This document shows, one piece after another, positions 55,163-64,000 of a DNA stretch of 64,000 nucleotides (positions are counted from its first letter, which is position 1; each line of letters starts with the position of its first letter). The position numbers were made by a program, and so were the translations under genes. The notes under the pieces were generated by a model. The model worked only from the letters and a program-made list of their open reading frames with translations, was not told the origin of the DNA and made no database searches. The stretch is taken from assembly GCF_947495995.1 (NCBI RefSeq), contig NZ_CANMAX010000008.1, positions 1 to 64,000 on the forward strand, in the 5' to 3' direction. The DNA comes from an uncultured Tenacibaculum sp. (GTDB taxonomy: Bacteria; Bacteroidota; Bacteroidia; Flavobacteriales; Flavobacteriaceae).

Positions 55163-58100
55163 TTATTCAATAATCATTTTTTTAGTATCAATCTTATGAC
55201 CATTTACATACAGTGTGTAAAAGTAAATTCCTGTTGGTAGTGAACTGCTATTAAAATATAACTCCTGCTCCCCTTTCTCTTTTAACATTACAGTATCAAT
55301 TACTTGTCCAGATGTATTACTAAATACAATCGCTGACTTATCAAAATGATGAGGAACGTAATATTTTATAGACGTTGTACCATTAAAAGGGTTTGGAATG
55401 TTTTGATATAAAATTGGTTTGTTGATTTTATTTGTAACTCCACCAACACTTAATGTACCACTACATGCACATTTTTCAATCTCTTCGACACGAGAAATCA
55501 AATTATTGATTTGTGATTGTTGTGACGATAAAATTGGAGCTAAATCAACATCTACAGAAGCTCCATTTTCAATCGCTATCGTTAATGTTGTACCTGATAA
55601 AGTAGCTGAAGTTAAATCTTGTTGATCAGAATTTACAAAAGAAGATAAATCTATTGTTTTTGTGCTTCCTGAAATTGATAATTCATTTCCAGATAAAGAT
55701 AACTCTTGATTATCTGTTCCTGTACCGTCTTGTAAGTTGGCTAAATCAACTGTATTTCCGTTTGCAATACTTAATGTTGTTCCAGATAAAGATAACTCTT
55801 GATTATCTGTATTATCTAAATAACTCGATAAATCAACTGTTTTTGAATTTCCTGAAATGCTTAAAATGTTACTTGTTAAATCTAATTCTTGTGCATCAGT
55901 ATTATCTAGAAACTTTGCTAAATCTACTGAAGTAGCATCGTTGCTTAAGCTTAATGTGTTTCCTGAAATCGTTAAATCTTGATTATCTGTGTTATCTAAA
56001 TAATTTGATAAATCAACAGTTTTTGAGTTTCCTGAAATACTTAAAGTATTGCTTGTTAAATCTAATTCTTGTGCATCAGTATTATCTAAAAACTTGGCTA
56101 AATCTACTGAAGTAGCATCGTTACTTAAACTTAATGTATTTCCTGAAATTGTTAAGTCTTGATTGTCTGTATTATCTAAATAGTTTGATAAATCAACAGT
56201 TTTTGAGTTCCCTGAAATGCTTAATGTATTACTTGTTAAATCTAATTCTTGTGAATCGGTATTATCTAGAAACTTCGCTAAATCCACTGAAGTTGCATCA
56301 TTACTTAAGTTCAAAGTATTTCCAGATAAAGTTAAATCTTGGCTATCTGTGTTATCAAGATATTTATTTAAATCAACTGTTTTTGAGTTTCCTGAAATAC
56401 TTAAAGTATTGCTTGTTAAATCTAATTCTTGTGCATCAGTATTATCTAAAAACTTGGCTAAATCTACTGAAGTAGCATCGTTACTTAAGCTTAATGTGTT
56501 TCCTGAAATCGTTAAATCTTGATTATCTGTGTTATCTAAATAATTTGATAAATCAACAGTTTTTGAGTTTCCTGAAATACTTAAAGTATTGCTTGTTAAA
56601 TCTAACTCTTGCGAATCGGTATTATCTAAAAACTTTGCTAAATCTACTGAAGTAGCATCGTTACTTAAACTTAATGTATTTCCTGAAATTGTTAAGTCTT
56701 GATTGTCTGTATTATCTAAATAGTTTGATAAATCAACAGTTTTTGAGTTCCCTGAAATGCTTAATGTATTACTTGTTAAATCTAATTCTTGTGAATCGGT
56801 ATTATCTAGAAACTTCGCTAAATCCACTGAAGTTGCATCATTACTTAAGTTCAAAGTATTTCCAGATAAAGTTAAATCTTGGCTATCTGTGTTATCAAGA
56901 TATTTATTTAAATCAACTGTTTTTGAATTTCCTGAAATACTTAATGTATTGCTTGATAAATCTAATTCCTGTGCATCAGTATTATCTAGAAACTTTGCTA
57001 AATCTACTGAAGTAGCATCGTTACTTAAGCTTAATGTGTTTCCTGAAATCGTTAAATCTTGATTATCTGTGTTATCTAAATAATTTGATAAATCAATAGT
57101 TTTTGAATTTCCAGAAATACTTAATGTGTTACTTGTTAAATCTAACTCTTGCGAATCGGTATTATCTAAAAACTTTGCCAAATCTACTGAAGTTGCATCG
57201 TTACTTAAACTTAATGTATTTCCTGAAATTGTTAAGTCTTGATTGTCTGTATTATCTAAATAGTTTGATAAATCAACAGTTTTTGAGTTCCCTGAAATGC
57301 TTAATGTATTACTTGTTAAATCTAATTCTTGTGAATCGGTATTATCTAGAAACTTCGCTAAATCCACTGAAGTTGCATCATTACTTAAGTTCAAAGTATT
57401 TCCAGATAAAATTAAATCTTGGCTATCTGTGTTATCAAGATATTTATTTAAATTAACTGTTTTTGAATTTCCTGAAATACTTAATGTATTGCTTGATAAA
57501 TCTAATTCCTGTTCATCAGTGTTGTCCAAATATGAAGCTAGATTTACTTTTGATGAATTTCCAGAAATACTTAAAACATTATTCAATATTGAAATTCCTT
57601 GAGCATCGGTGTTGTCTAAAAACTTCGCTAAATCTACTGAAGTCGCATCATTAGTTAAACTCAATGTATTTCCTGAAATTGTTAAATCTTGATTATCTGT
57701 GTTATCTAAAAACTTCGCTAAATCTACTGAAGTTCCATCATTACTTAAGCTTAATGTGTTTCCTGAAATTGTTAAATCCTGATTGTCTGTATTATCCAAA
57801 TAACTTGCTAAATCAACAGTTTTGACAGCTTCACCATCACTTTCTAATGACAATTCTATTTTATTATCTGTAATTTGAAATGTATCAACTTTTTGATCAT
57901 CTGTATTAGATGAAGTTGTACTTACCCAAGCTGTTCCATTCCAAACAAAAAGTGCATTTACATCAGTATCATACACTTGTAAACCAGCATCTGTAGTTGT
58001 TAATGCATTTCCACTAGCCGCAGTAGTTTCCATAGCTGTTCTTTGTAATGTAGTAACTCTATTGACTAAAAATCCTTTGTCTGTATCTGCTAATTCTAAA

Positions 58101-59359
58101 GATGCATTTTGATTTGCGGCAACTGTACCAATACCAACACTTACTCTATTTGTTGTTGTGTTTCCTCCTAAAGCCATTGTATTTTTTTGAGTAACATTAA
58201 CACTATGACCTAAAGCTATCGAGTATGGTTGATTTACTTTACTAAATGCTCCAATAACTATGGCTCCGTTATTGTTTCCTCTTGACTCTGCATCATGACC
58301 AATAACAACTTTTTCATTTCCATCAACCAAAACGGAAGTCCCCATAAATACGTTACGTTGGTTTCTATTGTTACCTCCAGTACTTAAAAAATTTGCATTC
58401 CAACCTATACCTACATTATCAGACCCTAATCTATTATTTCCTCCAGCTACAGCTCCAACATATGTATTTCTGTTAGAATCGTTGGTTCCTCTTACTCTAT
58501 TATTGTCGTAACCAGCTCCATAACCTACAAAAGTATTTCCATGAGAATTAGTACTGTTTGCACCTGCATCGTAACCTAAAAAAGTATTCGCATTACCAAT
58601 AACATTATCTTGACCAGAACCTGCACCTAAAAAAGTATTTCCAACACCAGTTGTATTATCATAACCACTTGAATTTCCTTGAGAAGATAGACTATAGTTA
58701 ATATCTATATTCTGAAGAGCTAAATCAATTGAACTAGAAGATTCACCTCCGACAAATGTATTTCCCCAAGATGTTGTATTATTATATCCTGAATATCTGC
58801 CTATAAACACATTATTTGAACCAGTGGTTGTGTTTCTTCCTGAATCTTCCCCCATAAACACATTACGATCTCCTGTAGTTAATTCTTCTCCTGCTTCTTC
58901 TCCTATTATTGTGTTATCACTACCTGAAACCAAATTCAATCCAGATTTATGTCCTATAATTACATTATCACTTGCTGAATTATATCTAGCAACAAAATTT
59001 CCTACATAAATATTATCAGAACTGTTTGTTGTTTGATCTGCAGTAAAAACACCTAGTACAATATTGTCTGTATCACTACTATTAAAATTAGCACCTGCCA
59101 TACCTCCTATAAGGATGTTATATAAGCTTGATGTTAATGATGAACCTGCTCCTGGTCCTAAAATTAAATTCCAATCTCCTGTAGAAATCTGTGACCCTGG
59201 AGCATAAAATATGTTATTATCGTAAGGAGCAGGAGTATTTGTTCCTGTATTTTCATTTGGGCTTATACTTGCTCCATTAACTTGATTATTTGTTTGTGCT
59301 TGGATATTACTCACTATAAATAAGAGTAATAACAAACTAAATTTTAATTGTTTTTTCAT
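55163..59359 (-). CDS. giant T9SS-exported fibre protein with YadA-like head and 30-residue repeats
   Basis: A 1398-residue surface protein. Order of parts: signal peptide (LLLLFIVSNIQA); head-like region (about 50-420) of short repeated beta turns with NVFIG, TGSNN and AG motifs, like left-handed beta-roll YadA-type heads; an IELSLESDG joint; 22 tandem 30-residue repeats with YLDNTD / FLDNTD starts (residues about 520-1180); a more variable repeat tail; a short coiled coil LSSQQSQINNLISRVEEIEK then CAC; and a type A T9SS sorting domain (IPNPFNGTTSIKYYVPHHFD, TGIYFYTLYVNG). The whole looks like a trimeric fibre (inference) sent out by the type IX system. Third gene of the group; it starts 30 bases after the 57-aa gene. 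Confidence 0.88.
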   Translation of the reverse strand: MKKQLKFSLLLLLFIVSNIQAQTNNQVNGASISPNENTGTNTPAPYDNNIFYAPGSQISTGDWNLILGPGAGSSLTSSLYNILIGGMAGANFNSSDTDNIVLGVFTADQTTNSSDNIYVGNFVARYNSASDNVIIGHKSGLNLVSGSDNTIIGEEAGEELTTGDRNVFMGEDSGRNTTTGSNNVFIGRYSGYNNTTSWGNTFVGGESSSSIDLALQNIDINYSLSSQGNSSGYDNTTGVGNTFLGAGSGQDNVIGNANTFLGYDAGANSTNSHGNTFVGYGAGYDNNRVRGTNDSNRNTYVGAVAGGNNRLGSDNVGIGWNANFLSTGGNNRNQRNVFMGTSVLVDGNEKVVIGHDAESRGNNNGAIVIGAFSKVNQPYSIALGHSVNVTQKNTMALGGNTTTNRVSVGIGTVAANQNASLELADTDKGFLVNRVTTLQRTAMETTAASGNALTTTDAGLQVYDTDVNALFVWNGTAWVSTTSSNTDDQKVDTFQITDNKIELSLESDGEAVKTVDLASYLDNTDNQDLTISGNTLSLSNDGTSVDLAKFLDNTDNQDLTISGNTLSLTNDATSVDLAKFLDNTDAQGISILNNVLSISGNSSKVNLASYLDNTDEQELDLSSNTLSISGNSKTVNLNKYLDNTDSQDLILSGNTLNLSNDATSVDLAKFLDNTDSQELDLTSNTLSISGNSKTVDLSNYLDNTDNQDLTISGNTLSLSNDATSVDLAKFLDNTDSQELDLTSNTLSISGNSKTIDLSNYLDNTDNQDLTISGNTLSLSNDATSVDLAKFLDNTDAQELDLSSNTLSISGNSKTVDLNKYLDNTDSQDLTLSGNTLNLSNDATSVDLAKFLDNTDSQELDLTSNTLSISGNSKTVDLSNYLDNTDNQDLTISGNTLSLSNDATSVDLAKFLDNTDSQELDLTSNTLSISGNSKTVDLSNYLDNTDNQDLTISGNTLSLSNDATSVDLAKFLDNTDAQELDLTSNTLSISGNSKTVDLNKYLDNTDSQDLTLSGNTLNLSNDATSVDLAKFLDNTDSQELDLTSNTLSISGNSKTVDLSNYLDNTDNQDLTISGNTLSLSNDATSVDLAKFLDNTDAQELDLTSNTLSISGNSKTVDLSNYLDNTDNQDLTISGNTLSLSNDATSVDLAKFLDNTDAQELDLTSNILSISGNSKTVDLSSYLDNTDNQELSLSGTTLSIANGNTVDLANLQDGTGTDNQELSLSGNELSISGSTKTIDLSSFVNSDQQDLTSATLSGTTLTIAIENGASVDVDLAPILSSQQSQINNLISRVEEIEKCACSGTLSVGGVTNKINKPILYQNIPNPFNGTTSIKYYVPHHFDKSAIVFSNTSGQVIDTVMLKEKGEQELYFNSSSLPTGIYFYTLYVNGHKIDTKKMIIE
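55823..57802 (-). repeat. tandem array of twenty-two 90-bp units with 540-bp higher order
   Basis: Each 90-bp unit codes a 30-residue repeat starting (Y/F)LDNTD. Units 4-9, 10-15 and 16-21 form three copies of a 540-bp six-unit block (about 56993-57532, 56453-56992, 55913-56452) that agree almost base for base. Such higher-order structure points to recent duplication by recombination. It is coding and not a CRISPR array. Confidence 0.9.
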
Positions 59360-59389
59360 AATAGGGATAGTATTATATGTTGTAAGAAA

Positions 59390-59563
59390 CTAAAATCCGC
59401 TACCTGGTACTTCAGGGCTAGATGCTTGTGCTTTCTTAGGGTTTAATATTAAATAGGTTCCTAAAGCTGTTATTGCTGTATATTTTCCGTAATTTCCTAT
59501 TTTTTGTAACGCTTCTTTTCTTGTGATTTCTTCTTTATGCTCGGTTTGTTTTAATTTCTTCAT
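59390..59563 (-). CDS. 57-residue small exported-peptide-like protein
   Basis: Starts MKKLKQTEHKEEITRKEALQ at 59563; a longer frame to 59605 lies in a repeat and is disregarded. Behind the charged N-terminus are a TRKEALQKIG motif, a hydrophobic stretch (YTAITALGTYLIL) and NPKKAQASS, which looks like a signal-peptidase site (AQA before SSP). Cleavage there would release SSPEVPGSGF, only ten residues. The TRKEAL part is reminiscent of Tat-type motifs, with one Arg changed to Lys. It stands between two T9SS surface genes, 30 bases ahead of one of them. I recall similar tiny proteins in flavobacterial surface loci but know no function. Confidence 0.7.
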   Translation of the reverse strand: MKKLKQTEHKEEITRKEALQKIGNYGKYTAITALGTYLILNPKKAQASSPEVPGSGF

Positions 59564-59583
59564 TTTATTCTGAATTAAATCCA

Positions 59584-59695
59584 TCATTACGAGGTGTGAT
59601 AACAACGAAATAATCTTTTTATTTCTTTCAAAAACATTATTTCTGTTACTAAATCTACAGATTGCTTCTCCCGAAACATAGGGATCGCAATGACC
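59584..59695. repeat. REP-like two-armed palindromic repeat
   Basis: The arm TCATTACGAGG...AATAATCTT (59584-59617) is mirrored by AGATTGCTTC...TCGCAATGACC (59659-59695). Both are versions of the ATTGCGAGG / GAAGCAATCT element that I recall as scattered in Bacteroidota genomes. The left arm is decayed (ATTACGAGG). It lies between the two surface genes. Confidence 0.5.
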
Positions 59696-59703
59696 TTAAA
59701 TTA

Positions 59704-62700
59704 TTACTTTTCAAGTACTACTTTCTTATTAATTTTCTTTCCTTCTATTTCTACTTGAACTATATAAATTCCTGTTTCAACTGAAGTTGGTTGAAAACGT
59801 ATATTTAGATTTCCTTTAATATTCGTTTTGAAAACTTCGCTCCCTAAAACCGAAAACATTTTAACTGAAACCTTTTCTGTAGATGTAATTCCTGAAATAG
59901 TAATTTCTTGTTTACCTGACTTAAAAATATTGATGCTTTCAATAGTTAAAGTTTCTTCTGAAATATCTAATGTTTTTGATTTTAGATGTATATAAAAACG
60001 TCCTATTCCTGAAATTTCTGAAGTAGTTTTTAATGTATATGAATTTGTGTTGTCTAACTTGATAAACTCACCTGTTTCAGTATCTTCTAGATATACTTCT
60101 GAACTTTCTGGAAAAGCTTCTAATTGAATTGAAATTTCAATTTCTTTATTAGCATCAGATTTTATTCCTAAAGGAATTCTGATTTCCTCTTCATTTGAAT
60201 ATGGCAACGATTGAATTGTAAAATCTTTCTGCGTTGAATTTTCCACTAAACGTGTAAAAATATCGAAGTTTGTTCCACCGAAATTTCCAATATCAAAACC
60301 TGCATCTAAACCTTTTGTAGCAGAATTCATCAACTTAATATTTGTATCTACAACTATGTTATCTTGAGATGCTACAACTTTAATTGTTGGTACATTTTGC
60401 TGTCTTGAAAAAGTTTGAACTCCTGTAGCATCAGTTAATCTCTGGTTTTCTTTAAAATCTAAAGCAGAAACACCTACGTTCGTTTTAATAAAGAAACCTT
60501 GTCCGACTGTTAATGAAAGGTTCGGATCTGATAAAGATTTTGCTACATATTTATTTTGAGCATTATCCCAAATATAAACGGCAACATTTACAGGGTCGAA
60601 CTTATCTAAATTCTCTTGTATAAAGTTTATGTTTGCATTATTATTCACTGGTAAATACGCTGTATATGGATTTCCAACTGCATTCCATTGATCTTCATTT
60701 ACAGGAATTACCACATCATTTGTTTCTAATGTTCCTGTAAACATTACTGAACCATCTGTTACTCTTGATACAATGTAACTTCTACCTTGTTCAAACGTAA
60801 GTGTATTCGTTACAATATCATCTGCAGTATAATAGGTCCATTTTGATCCTGCTGGTTTGCTATCATCATAATAACCAACAGCATAACGATTCGGAGTTAC
60901 AGTGGTATTTTCACGAATATCATTTGCTGGATTTTCAATAAACTCTTTAATACTTTGACCTGAAACTGGAACAGTAACTAAACTCCATTTATTCGCTAAT
61001 AAACCAGAACGTTCAAAATTTACTATTCCGTTGGTTTCTCCTTTTACGACTAAAGTTCCACTAGTATTTGTTGCTGAATTTATTTCAATAACTCCTTCAG
61101 TTTCTAAATCACCATTTACAACAACTCCTCCGTTTTCTAAAATTTCTAAACCTGCTGAAGTTCTAATCGTTAAATCATTCATTTCTGCAATTACTCCATT
61201 GTCAATTACAGGTTGATTTGTTACATCTTGAATCAACACATCGTTTGTAGTTGATGGCACATTATTTTCTTCCCAATTATCAGCATCTGTCCAAGTAATA
61301 TCAGTATCTCCAGACCACACTACTGTATTTTCGCAATCACTTCCTGCATCTGTGATTGTCCAATTATATGGTGAACTTTCTAAAATTGCCTTTGCATCAG
61401 TTGCTAAACATAACTTACTATCTCCTGCATGAAAAGTGACATTAATTGGTACTTGAGTTTCTCCATTATCCAAAGTAGACCAACCTTCTAAAATGGCATC
61501 GTAGTTTTCATTTGATAATGTAACTCCCTTAAACATATCTGTCATGTTCAATGCGCTGGAAATGTCCCAATTACTTAAGTCTTGATCAAAAGCTTTGGCA
61601 TTTTCGAACATACTACTAAAACTCTCAATACTACTTACATTCCAACTACTTAAATCTTGATTAAACACTTCTGCTCCAATAAACATCAGTGATAAACTAT
61701 TCGTGTTTTCAAATTTCCATTTATCTAAAGGTTGATTAAACTTAGTCGTGTTTGCAAACATATATCCGACGAAAATAGCCTTACGAACATCCCAATTATT
61801 AATATTACTATTAAAAGCAGTGCCTCTAAACAAATATCCCATAACTTCAACATTACTAACATCCCAGTCTCCAATTCGTCCTCCTAAATCTTCAAAATTA
61901 ACAGAATGACTAAACAATAAATTCATGTTTGTAACACTTGTCAAGTCAGGTGTATCATTAGCTTTAAGAACTAGGTTATTACAATTATTAAAAGCTCTTG
62001 CTAAACTCATCCAACGAATACTTCCCCATTGATCTATTGATAATAAATTATCGTTGTTTGGTGAATCATTAATAAAGAATGACGTTAAATCTCCTGTTAC
62101 TTTAACTTGATAATCACCTGATGTTAAATAAGTATGAGAAATAGTTCCAGTAACTCCTGTTTCTAAAGTTCCATCTCCCCAATCGATATTATAAGTTCTA
62201 CCGTTGGTAACTCCTGGATAAATAATCTCTTCATTTTCACTTGTTGTTCTCCAAGTAGTAATAAATGCATCTTGACTTTTACATTGTTGCCCTGCATCTG
62301 TAAAATTCCATCCATTACTTGCTAAAAAATCTCGTTCAGTTCCTGAAACGCAATAATTAATTCCATTTGCTCCTAAATTAATGTTCTGTGGAATAGTTTC
62401 ATCTCCTTGAATTGTAGCCCAACCAATAATTGTTTTATCATAATTTGAAGTAGAAAATGCTGTTCCACTTAACATGTTATTGGCACTATTCATATTACTA
62501 ATATCCCAATCACTTAAATTTTCATTAAACAAAGTTGCTCCTTGAAAAGTACTTGTAAAATTCTCTATAGAACTTACATTCCAGTTCTTCATTTGTCCAC
62601 CATTATCAACTAATTTTTTACAATCTTTAAAAGCTTCGAACATGTTTGTTACATTCGATAAATTAGGAGTATCAGTGGCATTTATAACAATATTTCCTGC

Positions 62701-64000
62701 ACCTTCAAAAGCTCTATCAAATGAAAGCCATTTTCCAGTTCCCCATTGTTCTACAGAAAGCATCTTATTTCCTATGTTAATGAAATTATTAGTATATAAT
62801 CTTGAAAAAGCTCCCGATATTTTTACTGTATATATACCTGGAGTTGCATAAGTATGAGAAGAATTACCTCCTCGATCTGTTTCTACTACTCCATCTCCCC
62901 ATTCAATCGTATAATAAGAACCACTTCCGGAAGTACGAATTTGTATACTCTCATTAGTTCCTGTTGTTTCCCAAGTAGTAATAAATTTTGTTTCTTCAGC
63001 ACAAGATTGTCCGCCATCAGTAAAAGCCCAAGAATGCGCTGTTGCTAATTGATTTCTAGCATAAGCTCCGTTACAATATTGTAATGATGTAGAATTGAAA
63101 TCCATTCCAGTAGGAATTTTTGTTTCTCCAGCATCTAAACCTGCCCAACCAAATAAGGTTTCATCATAGTTAGCAACACTCATCCCTGAATTGTCTAGCA
63201 TTTTATTGATAAAACGCATTTCACTGATATCCCAATCTGCTAAACTTTGATTGAAAGCAGTGGCATTTTCAAACATTAACTCAAATAAATCAACTTTACT
63301 TACGTCCCAATTAGAAAGATCTTGATTAAAACTAGTTGCATTTCTAAAAACTGCAGATGCTGTTTTTAAATTATTGAACGTCCAATTTCCTACAGGTTGA
63401 TTAAACACTGCATTATCTGCAAACATAAAATCTATGGCTTCTGCCATTTGCATATTCCATCCGCTGATATCTCTATTGAAAGCTGTACCTTGAAAAGCAA
63501 AAGAAAAACTTTCAATTGTACTTACATCCCAATCTTTTAATTTGTCTTTAGCATCTGTAAAAGCTGTAACATTTTGAAAAATCGCTCCGATTGAAGTTGC
63601 TTGGGATAAATCTGGAATATCATCAGCATTTAATTCTAAATTAGAACATCCGTAGAAAGCAAAATCTAGATTAAACCACTTTTGTATTCCCCATTGATCG
63701 ATAGAGATTAACTTCTCTTTTCCATCACGATTAAAAAAGTACATCTGTGGAAAATCTTCATAAATTTTTACAGTATACGTTCCTGCAGTTGCATAAGTAT
63801 GTGTAGTATCACCTGTAAATCCAGATTCAATTGTTCCATCTCCCCAATCTACGGTGTAATTGTAAGTTGCTCCTCCAAAAGTGTAAATAGGAATAGACAA
63901 ATCTCCTGCTTCTACTTTCCATGTAGTAATAAACTTTTCTTCTTCTATTCCTTCAAATATATCACCTTCAAAAGTCCAAGTGTATGTATTTTTTAATGTT
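59704..64000 (-). CDS. giant T9SS surface protein with PKD-like and BspA-type repeats (5' end outside the window)
   Basis: At least 1432 codons; the frame is open to the window end, so the N-terminus is missing. The TTG that could start translation at 63900 is internal. At least three modules follow each other, each with a PKD-like part (VDWGDGTIESG, HTYATAGTYTVKI) and BspA/DUF285-type repeats (FNQDLSNWDVSKV, MFENATAFNQ), ending W.FTDGGQ.C and FITTW; a fourth starts before the window edge. Then come a VWSGDTDITWTDADNWEENN region (autotransporter-like), a jelly-roll-like part, and a T9SS type A sorting domain (MFSVLGSEVFKTNI, TGIYIVQVEIEGK). A surface adhesin or glycan-binding role is inferred. 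Confidence 0.9.
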   Translation of the reverse strand, partial: TLKNTYTWTFEGDIFEGIEEEKFITTWKVEAGDLSIPIYTFGGATYNYTVDWGDGTIESGFTGDTTHTYATAGTYTVKIYEDFPQMYFFNRDGKEKLISIDQWGIQKWFNLDFAFYGCSNLELNADDIPDLSQATSIGAIFQNVTAFTDAKDKLKDWDVSTIESFSFAFQGTAFNRDISGWNMQMAEAIDFMFADNAVFNQPVGNWTFNNLKTASAVFRNATSFNQDLSNWDVSKVDLFELMFENATAFNQSLADWDISEMRFINKMLDNSGMSVANYDETLFGWAGLDAGETKIPTGMDFNSTSLQYCNGAYARNQLATAHSWAFTDGGQSCAEETKFITTWETTGTNESIQIRTSGSGSYYTIEWGDGVVETDRGGNSSHTYATPGIYTVKISGAFSRLYTNNFINIGNKMLSVEQWGTGKWLSFDRAFEGAGNIVINATDTPNLSNVTNMFEAFKDCKKLVDNGGQMKNWNVSSIENFTSTFQGATLFNENLSDWDISNMNSANNMLSGTAFSTSNYDKTIIGWATIQGDETIPQNINLGANGINYCVSGTERDFLASNGWNFTDAGQQCKSQDAFITTWRTTSENEEIIYPGVTNGRTYNIDWGDGTLETGVTGTISHTYLTSGDYQVKVTGDLTSFFINDSPNNDNLLSIDQWGSIRWMSLARAFNNCNNLVLKANDTPDLTSVTNMNLLFSHSVNFEDLGGRIGDWDVSNVEVMGYLFRGTAFNSNINNWDVRKAIFVGYMFANTTKFNQPLDKWKFENTNSLSLMFIGAEVFNQDLSSWNVSSIESFSSMFENAKAFDQDLSNWDISSALNMTDMFKGVTLSNENYDAILEGWSTLDNGETQVPINVTFHAGDSKLCLATDAKAILESSPYNWTITDAGSDCENTVVWSGDTDITWTDADNWEENNVPSTTNDVLIQDVTNQPVIDNGVIAEMNDLTIRTSAGLEILENGGVVVNGDLETEGVIEINSATNTSGTLVVKGETNGIVNFERSGLLANKWSLVTVPVSGQSIKEFIENPANDIRENTTVTPNRYAVGYYDDSKPAGSKWTYYTADDIVTNTLTFEQGRSYIVSRVTDGSVMFTGTLETNDVVIPVNEDQWNAVGNPYTAYLPVNNNANINFIQENLDKFDPVNVAVYIWDNAQNKYVAKSLSDPNLSLTVGQGFFIKTNVGVSALDFKENQRLTDATGVQTFSRQQNVPTIKVVASQDNIVVDTNIKLMNSATKGLDAGFDIGNFGGTNFDIFTRLVENSTQKDFTIQSLPYSNEEEIRIPLGIKSDANKEIEISIQLEAFPESSEVYLEDTETGEFIKLDNTNSYTLKTTSEISGIGRFYIHLKSKTLDISEETLTIESINIFKSGKQEITISGITSTEKVSVKMFSVLGSEVFKTNIKGNLNIRFQPTSVETGIYIVQVEIEGKKINKKVVLEK

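Noticed and set aside
55654..57654. Plus-strand leucine-rich open frames in the repeat array
   Set aside because: They are shadows of the 90-bp minus-strand coding repeats and have no start context or family.
55823..57802. CRISPR array
   Set aside because: Units are 90 bp with no unique spacers, and they are in frame in one protein.
59564..59605. N-terminal extension of the small protein
   Set aside because: It falls inside the REP-like repeat.

Overview
The window comes from an AT-rich (about one third GC by eye) member of the Bacteroidota, almost certainly a marine Flavobacteriaceae of the Tenacibaculum/Polaribacter type. The evidence is the gliding-motility genes gldF and gldG, two very large surface proteins with type IX secretion (T9SS) C-terminal sorting domains, DUF4294, DUF2911 and DUF6503 proteins, many SusD-independent TonB/lipoprotein genes, promoters of the flavobacterial type (TTG, 19-21 bp, TAnnTTTG) and a 6S RNA between zapA and rny. 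This placement is inference from gene content; no rRNA gene is present.

Layout. 1-11 kb (mostly minus strand): DUF4294 protein, an alpha-oxoamine synthase (serine palmitoyltransferase-like), pyruvate carboxylase, a two-subunit molybdenum hydroxylase and acetyl-CoA synthetase. 11-21 kb: two unknown proteins divergent from a fasciclin protein, purC, a membrane protein plus PhoH, then a plus-strand run of SAM hydrolase, monooxygenase, GldF-GldG and a retropepsin-like protease, and an aquaporin. 21-34 kb: DUF2911 protein, a Na+/solute symporter operon with a 34-codon membrane mini-gene not previously delimited here, a lipoprotein, a PhoX-like/diheme-peroxidase pair, divergent dps and oxyR with a palindrome between them, and an ABC-F ATPase. 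34-46 kb: thioredoxin-fold lipoprotein, DEAD-box helicase with a structured leader, a frameshifted beta-barrel gene, the zapB-like/zapA/6S/rny cluster, an M23 peptidase and a TonB-dependent receptor, and a small operon led by a regulator with two AraC domains. 46-55 kb: beta-mannosidase, membrane AraC regulator, S41 peptidase, and a FIST sensor plus histidine kinase pair. 55-64 kb: three co-directional minus-strand surface genes, namely a >1430-codon PKD/BspA-repeat protein that runs off the window end, a 57-codon secreted-peptide-like protein, and a 1398-codon fibre-like protein with twenty-two 90-bp repeats arranged in a 540-bp higher-order array.

How genes work together. Central metabolism is represented by pyc and acs (anaplerosis and acetate activation), purC (purines) and the Mo hydroxylase. 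Oxidative-stress defence is grouped at 30 kb (Dps plus a redox-cysteine OxyR) next to a peroxidase lipoprotein. RNA handling is represented by PhoH, DEAD-box helicase, RNase Y and 6S RNA. The 3' end is a cell-surface region. No CRISPR array, prophage, complete insertion sequence, rRNA or tRNA gene was recognised. The best candidates for undescribed biology are the 57-aa protein sandwiched between the two T9SS surface proteins, the competing hairpins in front of the helicase start codon, the tandem AraC regulator, and the imelysin-like/diheme peroxidase/PhoX-like pair.
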